Assembly (NCBI RefSeq): GCF_000723405.1
Contig: NZ_CCAE010000014.1
Location: 1-64,000, forward strand
From: Hydrogenophaga intermedia
GTDB lineage: Bacteria > Pseudomonadota > Gammaproteobacteria > Burkholderiales > Burkholderiaceae_C
Direction of reading: 5' to 3'
DNA length: 64,000 nucleotides
In this document: in pieces, positions 46,755 to 55,240 of the stretch
Layout: every line of letters begins with the position of its first letter
Numbering within the stretch: the stretch's first letter is position 1
Made by a program: the position numbers and the translations under genes
The notes under the pieces: model-generated
Seen by the model: only the letters and a program-made list of their open reading frames with translations
The model's database searches: none
What the model was told of the DNA's origin: nothing

Positions 46755-46828
46755 GTCGGTCCTCCTTGGGCGGGTGGCGGCGAACGGCGGCGATCGAGGA
46801 TGGCCAGAGGCGTTCGCGCAGGGAGGCG

Positions 46829-46902
46829 TGGAGCGGGTGAAGGGAATCGAACCCTCGTATGAAGCTTGGGAAGCTGCCGTTCTACCATTGAACTACACCC
46901 GC
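46829..46902 (-). tRNA. tRNA-Gly (anticodon CCC), CCA encoded
   Basis: The minus strand reads GCGGGTG as the 5' acceptor strand, a D arm GTTCAATGGTAGAAC, anticodon loop TTCCCAA (anticodon CCC), T arm GAGGGTTCGATTCCCTT and 3' CACCCGCTCCA. It closely follows the E. coli glyU pattern. The anticodon stem GCAGC/GCTTC has one C-U mismatch (position 28 with 42) where GCTGC would pair fully. Confidence 0.95.
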
Positions 46903-46930
46903 AGCAGGGGCGGATTCTAGCGCCCCGCGC

Positions 46931-47812
46931 TCAGTCCGTCCCGGTAGCGATGGGCGCACCCGGCCGCGCGCACCACTCGCTCCACGACCCCGGGTAGAGC
47001 GCCGCACCACCCAGGCCTGCCACCTCCATCGCCAGCAGGTTGTGGCAGGCGCTCACGCCCGAACCGCACTGGTTCACCACCGCTTCAGGCGGGCGGCCGT
47101 CGAGCAGTGCCTCGAACTCGGCGCGCAGCACCGCGGCGGGCTTGAAGCGGCCATCGGCCTGCAAGTTGTCGCGGAACGGGCGGTTGCGCGCGCCGGGGAT
47201 GTGGCCGCCCTTGGGGTCGAGCGTTTCGTTCTCGCCGCGGAAGCGGTCGGCGCCGCGTGCGTCCAGCACCAGCCAGCGTGGCTCGTCGATGTTGGCGCGC
47301 AGTGTCTCGTGGCCCACCACCTTCGACAGCGAGGGCCGGGTCTTCAGCGGCGCAGGCGTGGGGCGCGGCGACGCCTCGGCGGTGAGGGGCAGGCCGGCGG
47401 CCTTCCAGGCGCCCAGGCCGCCGTCCAGCACGGCCACGTTCTCATGACCGATCCAGCGCAGCATCCACCAGAGGCGCGCGGCGTACAGGCCGCCGCTGTT
47501 GTCGTAGGCCACCACCGGCCTGTCGGTGCTCACGCCCAGCGCGCTCATGGCCTGCAGGAACATCAGCGCATCGGGCAGCGGGTTGCGGCCGTTGTCGCCG
47601 GTGCGTGGGCCCGACAGGGTGTGCCCCATGTGCACGTGATGGGCGCCGGGGAGGTGGCCCGCGTCGTACGCGCGGCGACCGATGTCTGGGTCGCTGGTGT
47701 CGCCGCTGCAGTCGAGCACGACCGGGGGCGTGGCCGACTGCAGGGCGCTGGCGAGTTCACTGGTGCTGATGAGGGTGGTGTGGAGGGTGGTGTGGAGGGT
47801 GGTGTGGTTCAT
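46931..47812 (-). CDS. 3-mercaptopyruvate-type sulfurtransferase
   Basis: A 293-residue protein of two rhodanese domains. The active loop is C249-GSGVSA, where the CG(S/A)GV form points to mercaptopyruvate rather than thiosulfate as donor. Other blocks are HLPGAHHVHMG, YDNSGGLYAARLWWMLRW and GHIPGARNRPF. No signal peptide, so cytoplasmic. The first residues NHTTLHTTLHTTL come from three perfect 12-bp tandem repeats and are not part of the fold. The tRNA-Gly gene lies 28 bp downstream on the same strand. Confidence 0.92.
   Translation of the reverse strand: MNHTTLHTTLHTTLISTSELASALQSATPPVVLDCSGDTSDPDIGRRAYDAGHLPGAHHVHMGHTLSGPRTGDNGRNPLPDALMFLQAMSALGVSTDRPVVAYDNSGGLYAARLWWMLRWIGHENVAVLDGGLGAWKAAGLPLTAEASPRPTPAPLKTRPSLSKVVGHETLRANIDEPRWLVLDARGADRFRGENETLDPKGGHIPGARNRPFRDNLQADGRFKPAAVLRAEFEALLDGRPPEAVVNQCGSGVSACHNLLAMEVAGLGGAALYPGSWSEWCARPGAPIATGTD
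47771..47806 (+). repeat. Three perfect 12-bp tandem repeats
   Basis: GAGGGTGGTGTG is repeated three times without change inside the first 14 codons of the sulfurtransferase gene (read on the minus strand as the TLHT/TTLH units). The unit is a multiple of three, so copy-number change would lengthen or shorten the N-terminus without a frameshift. Confidence 0.95.
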
Positions 47813-47825
47813 GGGGAGAAGGGGT

Positions 47826-49199
47826 TCAGGCCTTGTGGCCGCTCAATTGGTTGCCCGCGTCGCGCGGCAGCCGCCGGCAGGCGGGCGTGGCCAGGGCGCC
47901 GATGAACGCCAGGACGAGGAAGGCCAGCCCGTAGTCCAGCGGCACGGCCTCGGCCCGGCCGGCGCCGCGCGCCGCCAGCGTGACCACCACGGACGACAGC
48001 GAGATGCCGACCATGATGGCGAGCTGCCACACCATGGTGTTGAGCGTGGTGGCCGCGCCGATGCGCGCCGGTGGCAGCTCGGCATAGGCGATGGCCGCGA
48101 CGGCGTTGAACTGCACCGCGCGGAAGAAGCCCGCAATGGACACCGCCAGCGCGATGGCGCCCAGGCCCCAGTGGTCGCGGAACAGCGCGCACACCACCAG
48201 CCCCGCCACGCACAGCGAGCCGTTGACCAGCATCACCCGGCGAAAGCCCCAGCGGCGCAGCATGGGCGTGGTCTGCGTCTTGGTGAGCATGGACACGACC
48301 CCGCTGGCCAGCAGCACCAGGCCGCTCTGCACCGGCGTGTAGCCCAGGCCCAGTTGCAGCATCAGCGGCAGCAGGAAGGGCAGGGCGCCGTAGCCGACGC
48401 GCAGCAGCGAGCCCGACCAGAACGAGGCCGCGAAAGTGGGCACGCGCAGCAGCGACCAATCGAGCATGGGCAGGCGGGCGCGGCGGCTGCGGTATCCGTA
48501 GGCCAGCACCAGCACAGCCATCGGCAGCAGCCAGACGAAGAGGCCCAGGCGGCCTTCGCGCACGCCCTCCAGCACCACCACCACGATGGCCAGCGCGCCG
48601 CCCAGCAGCAGCCACGACAGCGCGTCGAAGCGGCCGTCGGCGCTCTGGCGGATCTGCGGGAAGGCGCGCAGGGAGCCCAGCAGGCACAGCAGCGCGATGG
48701 GCACGTTGATGAGGAAGATCCAGTGCCAGGACAGCCAGGTGGTGAGCAGGCCACCCAGCGGCGGGCCCAGCATGGGGCCCGCCATGGCGAGCGTGATCAT
48801 CCAGGCCAGCGCGTTCACCAGTTGCGGCTTGGGCGTGACGTGCACGATGGACGTGCGGCCCACCGGCACCATCAGCGCGGCCGAGGCGCCCTGGATGGCG
48901 CGCGCCGCCACCAGCATGGGCAGGCTGGTGGACAGCGCGCACATCAGCGAGCTGAGCGCGAAGATGCCCAGCGCGGCCTGGAAGACGGTGCGCGTGCCGA
49001 AGCGCGAGGCCAGCCAGTCGCCCGTGGGGATGAAGACCACGCTGCACAGCAGGTAGACCGTCATCGTGAGGTTCAGGCTCAGGGGATCGACGCCCAGGCT
49101 GGCGGCGATGTCCGGAATGGCCGGCGCGATGATGGTGGAGTCGAGTTGCTCCATGAAGAAGGCCAGCCCCACCGTGAGCGGGAGCAGGCGCTGGTTCAT
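47826..49199 (-). CDS. MFS transporter (DHA2/EmrB type)
   Basis: A 457-residue inner-membrane exporter with about fourteen hydrophobic segments. The start LPLTVGLAFFMEQLDSTIIAPAIPDIA matches the DHA2 motif in helix 1 (LDxTIVNVALP-like) and GDWLASRFGTRTVF is the helix 2-3 loop. The ATG at 49199 places helix 1 correctly. It lies 13 bp before the sulfurtransferase gene on the same strand, so they may be co-transcribed. The substrate is unknown. Confidence 0.9.
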   Translation of the reverse strand: MNQRLLPLTVGLAFFMEQLDSTIIAPAIPDIAASLGVDPLSLNLTMTVYLLCSVVFIPTGDWLASRFGTRTVFQAALGIFALSSLMCALSTSLPMLVAARAIQGASAALMVPVGRTSIVHVTPKPQLVNALAWMITLAMAGPMLGPPLGGLLTTWLSWHWIFLINVPIALLCLLGSLRAFPQIRQSADGRFDALSWLLLGGALAIVVVVLEGVREGRLGLFVWLLPMAVLVLAYGYRSRRARLPMLDWSLLRVPTFAASFWSGSLLRVGYGALPFLLPLMLQLGLGYTPVQSGLVLLASGVVSMLTKTQTTPMLRRWGFRRVMLVNGSLCVAGLVVCALFRDHWGLGAIALAVSIAGFFRAVQFNAVAAIAYAELPPARIGAATTLNTMVWQLAIMVGISLSSVVVTLAARGAGRAEAVPLDYGLAFLVLAFIGALATPACRRLPRDAGNQLSGHKA

Positions 49200-49261
49200 G
49201 AACGCACGCCCTTGCCGGGAGCGGCTTCGTGGTGATCGGGTTCGTGGCGCATCCGACGAGC

Positions 49262-50245
49262 TTACTGCGTGACCTGGATGCCGCTGGTCTTGACGAATTC
49301 CGACCACTTGCGCGCGTCGTCGGCCACCTGCTTGCCGAACTCGGCCGGCGAATTGCCGCCGGGCTCGGCGCCCACGGTCTCCATGCGCTTGCGCATCTCG
49401 GGCGTCTGCAGGGCCGGGCGCAGCACGTTGGCGATGCGCTCCACCACGGCGGGCGGCGTGCCGGCGGGTGCGAACAGGCCGCTCCAGCCGGTGACGTCGA
49501 AGCCGGGCACGCCCGACTCGGCGATGGTGGGGATGTCGGGCGTCTGCGGGTAGCGGCGCGCGCTGGTGAGTGCGATGGGGCGCAACTTGCCCGACTGCAT
49601 CCAGGTCAGCGCGTCGGAGTAGTTGGCGAAGCTCATGTGCACGTCGCCGGCCGCGGCCGCCGCCACGGCGGGTGCGCCACCGCGGTAGGGCACGTGCACC
49701 ATCTTCAGGCCCAGTTGGTGCTTGAGGATTTCGCCCGCGAACTGCGTGAGGCCGCCCGCGCCGCCGAAGTTGAGCTTGCCCGGATTGGCCTTGGCGTGGG
49801 CCACGAACTCCTGGAAGTTGTTCACCGGCAGCGAGGGGTTGACCATCAGCACCAGCGGGTTGGTGTTGATGAGCGTGATGGGCGCGAAGTCCTTTACGCC
49901 GTCGTAGCCCACCTTGAAGATGTACTGGTTCAGCGTCTGCGGCGCGGCCAGGGCCAGCAGCAGGGTGTAGCCGTCGGGCGCGGCCTTGGCCACGTACTCG
50001 GTGCCCAGACTGCCCGCAGCGCCCGGCTTGTTCTCGATGATCACCGGCTGCTTGAGCCCGTCCTGCAGCGCGGGCTGGATCATGCGCGCGACGATGTCGC
50101 CGATGCCGCCGGGCGCGTAGGGCACGACGATGCGGATGGCCTTGGTCGGCCAGGGCTCATTGGCGAGTGCGAAGGGACTCGTGATCGATAGGCCGGCGCC
50201 GAGCAGCGCCAGTGCCGCGAGGCGGCGCGAGAGCGTGGGTGTCAT
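49262..50245 (-). CDS. Bug-family tripartite tricarboxylate receptor protein
   Basis: A 327-residue periplasmic binding protein with signal peptide (to about residue 28, SPFALANE) and Bug-core blocks IRIVVPYAPGGIGDIVARM, IIENKPGAAGSLG, VPYRGGAPAVAAAAAGDVH and LFAPAGTPPAV. It follows the two ring-hydroxylating oxygenase genes by 31 bp on the same strand, so it probably captures the aromatic acid that they oxidise. Confidence 0.93.
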   Translation of the reverse strand: MTPTLSRRLAALALLGAGLSITSPFALANEPWPTKAIRIVVPYAPGGIGDIVARMIQPALQDGLKQPVIIENKPGAAGSLGTEYVAKAAPDGYTLLLALAAPQTLNQYIFKVGYDGVKDFAPITLINTNPLVLMVNPSLPVNNFQEFVAHAKANPGKLNFGGAGGLTQFAGEILKHQLGLKMVHVPYRGGAPAVAAAAAGDVHMSFANYSDALTWMQSGKLRPIALTSARRYPQTPDIPTIAESGVPGFDVTGWSGLFAPAGTPPAVVERIANVLRPALQTPEMRKRMETVGAEPGGNSPAEFGKQVADDARKWSEFVKTSGIQVTQ

Positions 50246-50276
50246 GGGGTTTGTCTCCGGAGTGTTGTAGGGGCGG

Positions 50277-50744
50277 TCAGAGCGGATAGACCATCAAGGT
50301 GTCGACCATCCGCGAATCCAGCACGACGCGTCTTTGCGCGATTCGCCATCCCTGGGGGCCCGGCTTGAGCACGTCGTCGTAGCGACCGGTCGCGAAGACC
50401 TCGGTCTGGCCGGTGTGCATGGTCCGGTAGATCACGAAGGACGAGCGCACGGCGCATTGGCCGTCGGGCTTCGGTTCGATCAGCGGACGCCCCACCACGT
50501 GGCGGTGGGTGTGGTTCTCGAAGATGTTGGCGATGCGCAGCGCCTTGATGCGGTCGTCCATCATGCCGCGCCCTTCGCACAGCACGATGCCGATGGGCAT
50601 GTTCGCCTCGACGTTCTGGCGCGTGGTCACGAGGTAGCTGGCGTCCTCCTCGAAGTAGGCGCTCCAGTCCTCGAACAGGCCATCGTCGAGCGTGTGGCAG
50701 TAGCGCTCCAGGAAGTCGGCGATCTGGTCGGCGTTGCTGCTCAT
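50277..50744 (-). CDS. Aromatic-ring-hydroxylating oxygenase small (beta) subunit
   Basis: A 155-residue protein of the cystatin-like-fold beta-subunit family (IADFLERYCHTLDDGLFEDWSAYFEEDASYLV...; HRHVVGRPLIEP). It has a structural role in the oxygenase hexamer. Its ATG overlaps the alpha-subunit stop by ATGA, so synthesis is coupled. No ferredoxin or reductase gene is present nearby. Confidence 0.93.
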   Translation of the reverse strand: MSSNADQIADFLERYCHTLDDGLFEDWSAYFEEDASYLVTTRQNVEANMPIGIVLCEGRGMMDDRIKALRIANIFENHTHRHVVGRPLIEPKPDGQCAVRSSFVIYRTMHTGQTEVFATGRYDDVLKPGPQGWRIAQRRVVLDSRMVDTLMVYPL

Positions 50745-51985
50745 TCGTGGAACCCCATGATGGTCTGGTAGCCGTGCCAGAAGCCGCGCACGGCCGCTTC
50801 GGTGGCGCGTGAGGACTCATTCGACTCGGCGAGCTTGCCGCCCATCTCGATGAACGAGGCCTTGTCGTCGGAGCCGCGCGTGCCGCGCTGCACGAAAGAG
50901 TTGATGCAGCCGTCCTCCAGCGCGACGAGCCCCGCCGCGCCGGTGAGGTTGGCCTGCATCACGCGCATCTTTTCCTGCTCGGGCGTGTCGGTCTCGTAGC
51001 CCAGGAAGACCCAGTACAGCTCGGTCTTGTCCACGCCGCGCGGCACCACGAAGCGCACCGCCAGCGAGTTCAGCGTGAGCTGGCTCACCAGCGTGGGGAA
51101 GATGGTCTGGATGCTGTGCGTGATCTGGTCGTCGAAACCGTCCCAGGCCTGCAGCAATTGCGGGCCGTCGAGCTCGGAGCTGTACTTGGCCGAGTGCACC
51201 TCGGCGCTGGTGTATTCGGCGGCGGCGTCCAGCGTGGCGCGCTTGCTGTAGCTGATGTGGTGCCACTTCTTCTCCGACAGGATGATGCCGCCGTCCATGT
51301 CGAGGCGGTTCACCTTGAAGGTGGTGTAGAAGGTGTGCAGCAGCGTGGCGTGGTACGAGTCGCGCACGTTCTCGGCGTACAGCTTCCAGTTGTTGTGGAT
51401 CATCTGGCTGTGCGTGCCGAGGATCTTCAACGGATGGTCCATGTTGCGCTTGAGGAAGGCGGTAATGCGGTCACCCAGGAATTCCTCCAGCGGCGGCGCT
51501 TCGTCCGAAAACGTGCCGAACACGATGCCCGCGACCACCGACACGCGGATGGGCTGCAGGCGGTGTTTCGAGACATCGAAGTCCTCGGGCATGCCGCCCT
51601 TGCCCTTCACGCCCTTCTGGAAGGCCACGCCGCGCAGTTGCCCGTCGAGCTTGTAGTTCCAGGCGTGGTACACGCAGGTCAGCGACTTTTTGTTGTCGCG
51701 CTCCTTCAGGCACACCAGCGCGCCCTTGTGCGCGCAGCGGTTGACCATGCCGTGCAGCTCGCCGTTCTCGTCGCGCGTCACGATGATGGGCGTGTCGCCG
51801 ATCCAGGTGGTGCGGATGTCGCCGGGGTTCTTCACTTCCACCGTGAGGCAGAGGTAGTGCCAGATCGGGCCGCGGAAGATCTTCTCCTGCTCCATCTGGT
51901 AGATGGCGGGGTCGGAGAAGACGCGGTAGGGCACGCGTGTGGCGCCGCCGGCGGGCCAGCGCAGATCGCAAGGGGTCGTTTCCAT
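50741..51985 (-). CDS. Aromatic-ring-hydroxylating oxygenase large (alpha) subunit
   Basis: A 414-residue Rieske non-heme iron oxygenase. The [2Fe-2S] ligands C84, H86, C104 and H107 fit CxHx17CxxH, and the catalytic site shows D209, H212 and H217 (RDSYHATLLH), with D209 the bridging Asp. It adds oxygen to an aromatic ring, probably a benzoate-, salicylate- or anthranilate-like acid, given the size and the Bug receptor in the operon; the exact substrate is not clear. First gene of the alpha-beta-Bug operon, divergent from a LysR gene. Confidence 0.95.
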   Translation of the reverse strand: METTPCDLRWPAGGATRVPYRVFSDPAIYQMEQEKIFRGPIWHYLCLTVEVKNPGDIRTTWIGDTPIIVTRDENGELHGMVNRCAHKGALVCLKERDNKKSLTCVYHAWNYKLDGQLRGVAFQKGVKGKGGMPEDFDVSKHRLQPIRVSVVAGIVFGTFSDEAPPLEEFLGDRITAFLKRNMDHPLKILGTHSQMIHNNWKLYAENVRDSYHATLLHTFYTTFKVNRLDMDGGIILSEKKWHHISYSKRATLDAAAEYTSAEVHSAKYSSELDGPQLLQAWDGFDDQITHSIQTIFPTLVSQLTLNSLAVRFVVPRGVDKTELYWVFLGYETDTPEQEKMRVMQANLTGAAGLVALEDGCINSFVQRGTRGSDDKASFIEMGGKLAESNESSRATEAAVRGFWHGYQTIMGFHE

Positions 51986-52077
51986 GTCTCGTGGGGGCTC
52001 GAAGGGATCAGAGCTGCGGATGCTAGGGACGCGCTGACCATAAGTCGATAAGATGAAGGCGATCAGCGATATCTGGA

Positions 52078-53052
52078 ATGCAGATGGGACAAGACGCCGG
52101 CCCCCGATTCGATCTCAACTTGTTGCGGGTGTTTCTCGCGGTGTACGAAGCAAAGAGCGTCGGCGGTGCCGCACAGGCCTTGAACATGAGCCAGCCCGGC
52201 CTGAGCACCGCACTCGCGCGCCTGCGCCGGCAATTGGGGGACCCGCTGTTCCTGCGCGGCGCCACCGGCATGGAGCCCACCAGCCGCGCGCGCAGCCTGG
52301 CCGATTCGGTGCGCGGGATCATGCGATCGGTGGACGCCGAGGTGCTCAAGCCGCCGGTGTTCGACCCCACCACCTCCACGCGCGAGTTCCGCATCGCGCT
52401 CACCGACATCGCCGAGGGCATTTACCTGCCCATCGCGCTGCGGGCACTGAAGGAAAACGCCTCGCGCATGAGCCTGCGCTCGGTGTTCATGTCGCCGCGC
52501 GAACTGGAGGAGGCCATGGCCGCGGGCGAGGTGGACATGGCCGCCGGCTTCTACCCCGACATCAAGGGCTCGGCCTTCATGCACCGACGCATCGCGCTGC
52601 ACTCTTTTGCCTGCATCGCGGCCGCCCGCCACCCCGAGCTGGGCGAGCGCATGACGCCGGAGCAGTTCGCGCGCCTGCCGCACGTGGTGGTGGAGGCCAC
52701 CGGCCGCAGCCAGGAGGTGTTCGACCGATTTCTGCAGCGGCGCCAGTTGCAGCGCGACGTGGTGCTGCGCACGCCGCACTTCATGAGCGTGCCGGTGATC
52801 GTGGCCGAAAGCGACGCGGTGGCCGTGGTGCCGCAGGCCCTGGCCGATTTCATCATCGACCACCCGCGCATCAGGCAGGTGCAACTGCCGTTTCGACCAC
52901 CCACGTTTCAAGCGAACCTGTACTGGCACCGCAGCGCGCACACGGACCCGGCCAACCAGTGGCTGCGCCAGGCGCTGATCCGCGAGTTCCCGCGTTTGCA
53001 GGCGCGGGCGTATGACCGCAACGGCCGTGCGGCGAACGCGCCACGGGGCTGA
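52078..53052 (+). CDS. LysR-family transcriptional regulator
   Basis: A 324-residue LysR protein with winged helix FDLNLLRVFLAVYEAKSVGGAAQALNMSQPGLSTALARL and an effector domain. It is divergent from the ring-hydroxylating oxygenase operon (92-bp gap), the classic place for its activator, and convergent with a PcaD-like hydrolase. ATG at 52078; a second Met two codons on is possible. Its effector domain reading TSTREFRIALTDIAEGIYLP resembles NagR/NahR-like regulators of aromatic catabolism. Confidence 0.93.
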   Translation: MQMGQDAGPRFDLNLLRVFLAVYEAKSVGGAAQALNMSQPGLSTALARLRRQLGDPLFLRGATGMEPTSRARSLADSVRGIMRSVDAEVLKPPVFDPTTSTREFRIALTDIAEGIYLPIALRALKENASRMSLRSVFMSPRELEEAMAAGEVDMAAGFYPDIKGSAFMHRRIALHSFACIAAARHPELGERMTPEQFARLPHVVVEATGRSQEVFDRFLQRRQLQRDVVLRTPHFMSVPVIVAESDAVAVVPQALADFIIDHPRIRQVQLPFRPPTFQANLYWHRSAHTDPANQWLRQALIREFPRLQARAYDRNGRAANAPRG

Positions 53053-53055
53053 GGA

Positions 53056-53823
53056 TCAGCTCGCCTCGGCGGGCAGCGTTTGCATCCAGCCGTCGAGCAC
53101 GCGGGCCAGCTCACCCGGGCATTCGGCCGCGCTGATGTGCGCGGCCTCCACCTCGACGATGCGCGCGCCGGCGATGCCGTCGGCGATGGCTTGCGATTGC
53201 GCCAGCGGCGTGGCGAGGTCGTGGCGGCCCGCGACGATCAGCGTGGGTGTGGTGATGCGCCGGTTGCCAGCGCGCAGGTCCATGGCGGCGATGGCCTCGC
53301 AGGCGCGCACGTAGCCCAGCGAGTCCGTGTCGAGCAGGCTCTGGCGCAGGCGCGCCGCCACGGCCTGGCCGTCGGCGCTCTGACGGAAGGCGGGCGTGAG
53401 CCAGCGGTCGATGGACGCGTCGGCCACGGCGGGCATGCCGGTGGTGCGCACGGCCTGGATGCGCGTGTCCCACAGCGTGCGGTCGGCGTAGTGCGGGGCC
53501 GAATTGATGACCGCCAGGCCACGCAGCAGCGAAGGGTGGCGCGCCGCCAGGGCCTGGCCCACCATGCCGCCGAGCGACAGGCCGGCGAACACCACCGGGC
53601 CGGACGAGACCGAGCGGATCACGGTGGCGGCGTCGTCGGCGAGGTCGTCGATGCTGTAGGGCGCATCAGGCGAGGGGCCCTGGCCATGGCCGCGGTGGTC
53701 GTAGCGGACCACGCGGTAGCGCGGAGCGAGCAGGGCCGTGAGCTCGTCCCACATGTGGCGGTCGAGGGCGAGTGCGTGGCTCAGGACCACCGTGGGTCCT
53801 TGTCCGTCCTGGCTGGTGTTCAT
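53056..53823 (-). CDS. Alpha/beta hydrolase, PcaD (3-oxoadipate enol-lactonase)-like
   Basis: A 255-residue hydrolase. The nucleophile S83 is in AGLSLGGMVGQ, the acid probably in GRHDLATP and the base in EAAHISAAE. The overall order (VVLSHALALDRHMWD, VRYDHRGHGQGPSP) is that of enol-lactonases such as PcaD. It converges on the LysR gene with a 3-bp gap. A palindrome GCGATATCGC lies ~76 bp upstream. A lactonase step after ring oxidation is plausible but not shown. Confidence 0.85.
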   Translation of the reverse strand: MNTSQDGQGPTVVLSHALALDRHMWDELTALLAPRYRVVRYDHRGHGQGPSPDAPYSIDDLADDAATVIRSVSSGPVVFAGLSLGGMVGQALAARHPSLLRGLAVINSAPHYADRTLWDTRIQAVRTTGMPAVADASIDRWLTPAFRQSADGQAVAARLRQSLLDTDSLGYVRACEAIAAMDLRAGNRRITTPTLIVAGRHDLATPLAQSQAIADGIAGARIVEVEAAHISAAECPGELARVLDGWMQTLPAEAS

Positions 53824-53898
53824 GGTCTGCTGCGTCGTGAGGGGGAACGCGGCAGTCTACGGGCCCGGGTGGCGCAGGCGCATCGCTCAGCGCGATAC

Positions 53899-53908
53899 GC
53901 GATATCGC
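53899..53908. promoter_or_regulatory. Palindrome GCGATATCGC upstream of the hydrolase
   Basis: A perfect 10-bp palindrome flanked by imperfect GCGCGA/TCGCGC arms, 76 bp before the PcaD-like gene start. Its minus strand contains AGCGATATC, which also occurs at 52065-52073 just before the LysR gene. It could be an operator; the evidence is slight. Confidence 0.3.
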
Positions 53909-53947
53909 TTCGCGCGAGCGAGCCGCGCGCTCATGGGCGAGGAGCGT

Positions 53948-55240
53948 TCATCCGAACAGCCGCTGCGCGTGCACACCCAGGCCACGGGCCACGCTGGCGT
54001 CGCGGTCGCCGTGCACGGCGGTAGCGGCCGGCAGGTGGGCGGCGATGCGGTCGGTGAGCGGCTTGAAGCCGGTGGAGCCGCCGGTGAAGTACACCGCGTC
54101 CACCGCGTCGGCGCGCACGCCGGCCGCGCGCAGGGTTTCATCGGCTGCCACCACGATGCGCTGCAACTGCGCGTCCAGCGCGCGCACGGCCTGGGCCTCG
54201 TCGAGCGTGGCGTGCAGGTCCGGCTCAAGCCGGTCCAGGTCGATGCGGGTGGTGCCGCCCTGGGCCACGGCGATCTTGGCCGCCTCGGCTTGGCCGGCGA
54301 GGGCGTGGCCCAGGCGCTCGTTCACCACGGTCATCAGGCGCTGGTGCTGTTGCGCATCGCCGTAGAAGGAGTGCATGCGACGCAGCTCGGCCACGCGCGA
54401 CGGGCTGTACACCGTGTTGATGAGGTGCCAGGTGGCGAGATCGAAGTACACGCGGCTGGGCACCTCGCGCGGCGTCTCGCCGGGGCGCGCGGGGCCCAGG
54501 CCCTTGTAGCCGCACAGCGGCAGGATGCTGGCGAGTTCGATGCTGCGGTCGAAATCGGTGCCGGCGATGTGCACGCCGTGGTTGGCCAGGATGTCGTCGC
54601 GCCGGTCCAGTCGCTGGCGGCGTTCGGGCCCGACGCGCACGAGCGAGAAGTCCGAGGTGCCACCGCCAATGTCGGCGACCAGCACGAGTTGCTCGCGCGT
54701 CGTGCTCTGCTCGAAGTCGAGCGCGGCGGCGATGGGCTCGTACTGGAAGCTCAGCTCGCGCAGGCCGATGGCGCGCGCCGCGTTCTCCAGCGCCTGCTGC
54801 GCTTGCGCGTCGCGCAACGGGTCGCCGTCGACGAAGTAGACCGGCCGACCCAGCACCGCGCGCTCGAGTGGCGCATCCGCTTGCTGCTCGGCCAGCGTCT
54901 TGAGGTGCCGCAGGTAGGCCGAGACCACGTCGAGGTAACGCACCGATCGGCCGGCGCCGACCTCGGTGCTCTGCTCGGCCAGGCTGGAGCCGAGGATGCT
55001 CTTCATCGAGCGCATGAGCCGGCCCTCGTGCCCTTCCATGTAGGCGGCCAGGGCGTCGCGGCCGTAGGCGCGCTGCGGCTCCTCATGCGCCGCCAGGCCC
55101 TCCACGCGGTAGAACACCGCGGTCGGCATGGTGCGCCGGCCGGGTTCCACTTCGATCAGCTCGACGCGCCCCTGCATCGGCAGGGCGATGGCGGAGTTGG
55201 AGGTGCCGAAGTCGATGGCGCAGAAGGCTGGGGTGCTCAA
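53948..55240 (-). CDS. Hsp70-family (YegD-like) protein
   Basis: A 430-residue actin/Hsp70 ATPase-fold protein. Phosphate-1 is CAIDFGTSNSAIAL (residues ~6-19), phosphate-2 VLVADIGGGTSDFSLV and the adenosine motif VYFTGGSTGFKPL. There is no substrate-binding domain, as in E. coli YegD, so it is not a DnaK. The only suitable start is TTG at 55240, which overlaps the GGT stop as TTGA; translation should be coupled to GGT. Role unknown; perhaps a helper for an exported or envelope protein. Confidence 0.88.
   Translation of the reverse strand: MSTPAFCAIDFGTSNSAIALPMQGRVELIEVEPGRRTMPTAVFYRVEGLAAHEEPQRAYGRDALAAYMEGHEGRLMRSMKSILGSSLAEQSTEVGAGRSVRYLDVVSAYLRHLKTLAEQQADAPLERAVLGRPVYFVDGDPLRDAQAQQALENAARAIGLRELSFQYEPIAAALDFEQSTTREQLVLVADIGGGTSDFSLVRVGPERRQRLDRRDDILANHGVHIAGTDFDRSIELASILPLCGYKGLGPARPGETPREVPSRVYFDLATWHLINTVYSPSRVAELRRMHSFYGDAQQHQRLMTVVNERLGHALAGQAEAAKIAVAQGGTTRIDLDRLEPDLHATLDEAQAVRALDAQLQRIVVAADETLRAAGVRADAVDAVYFTGGSTGFKPLTDRIAAHLPAATAVHGDRDASVARGLGVHAQRLFG

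Noticed and set aside
46829..46902. tRNA-Gly as an integration site with a genomic island
   Set aside because: No integrase gene and no duplicated tRNA 3' end were seen on either side within the window.
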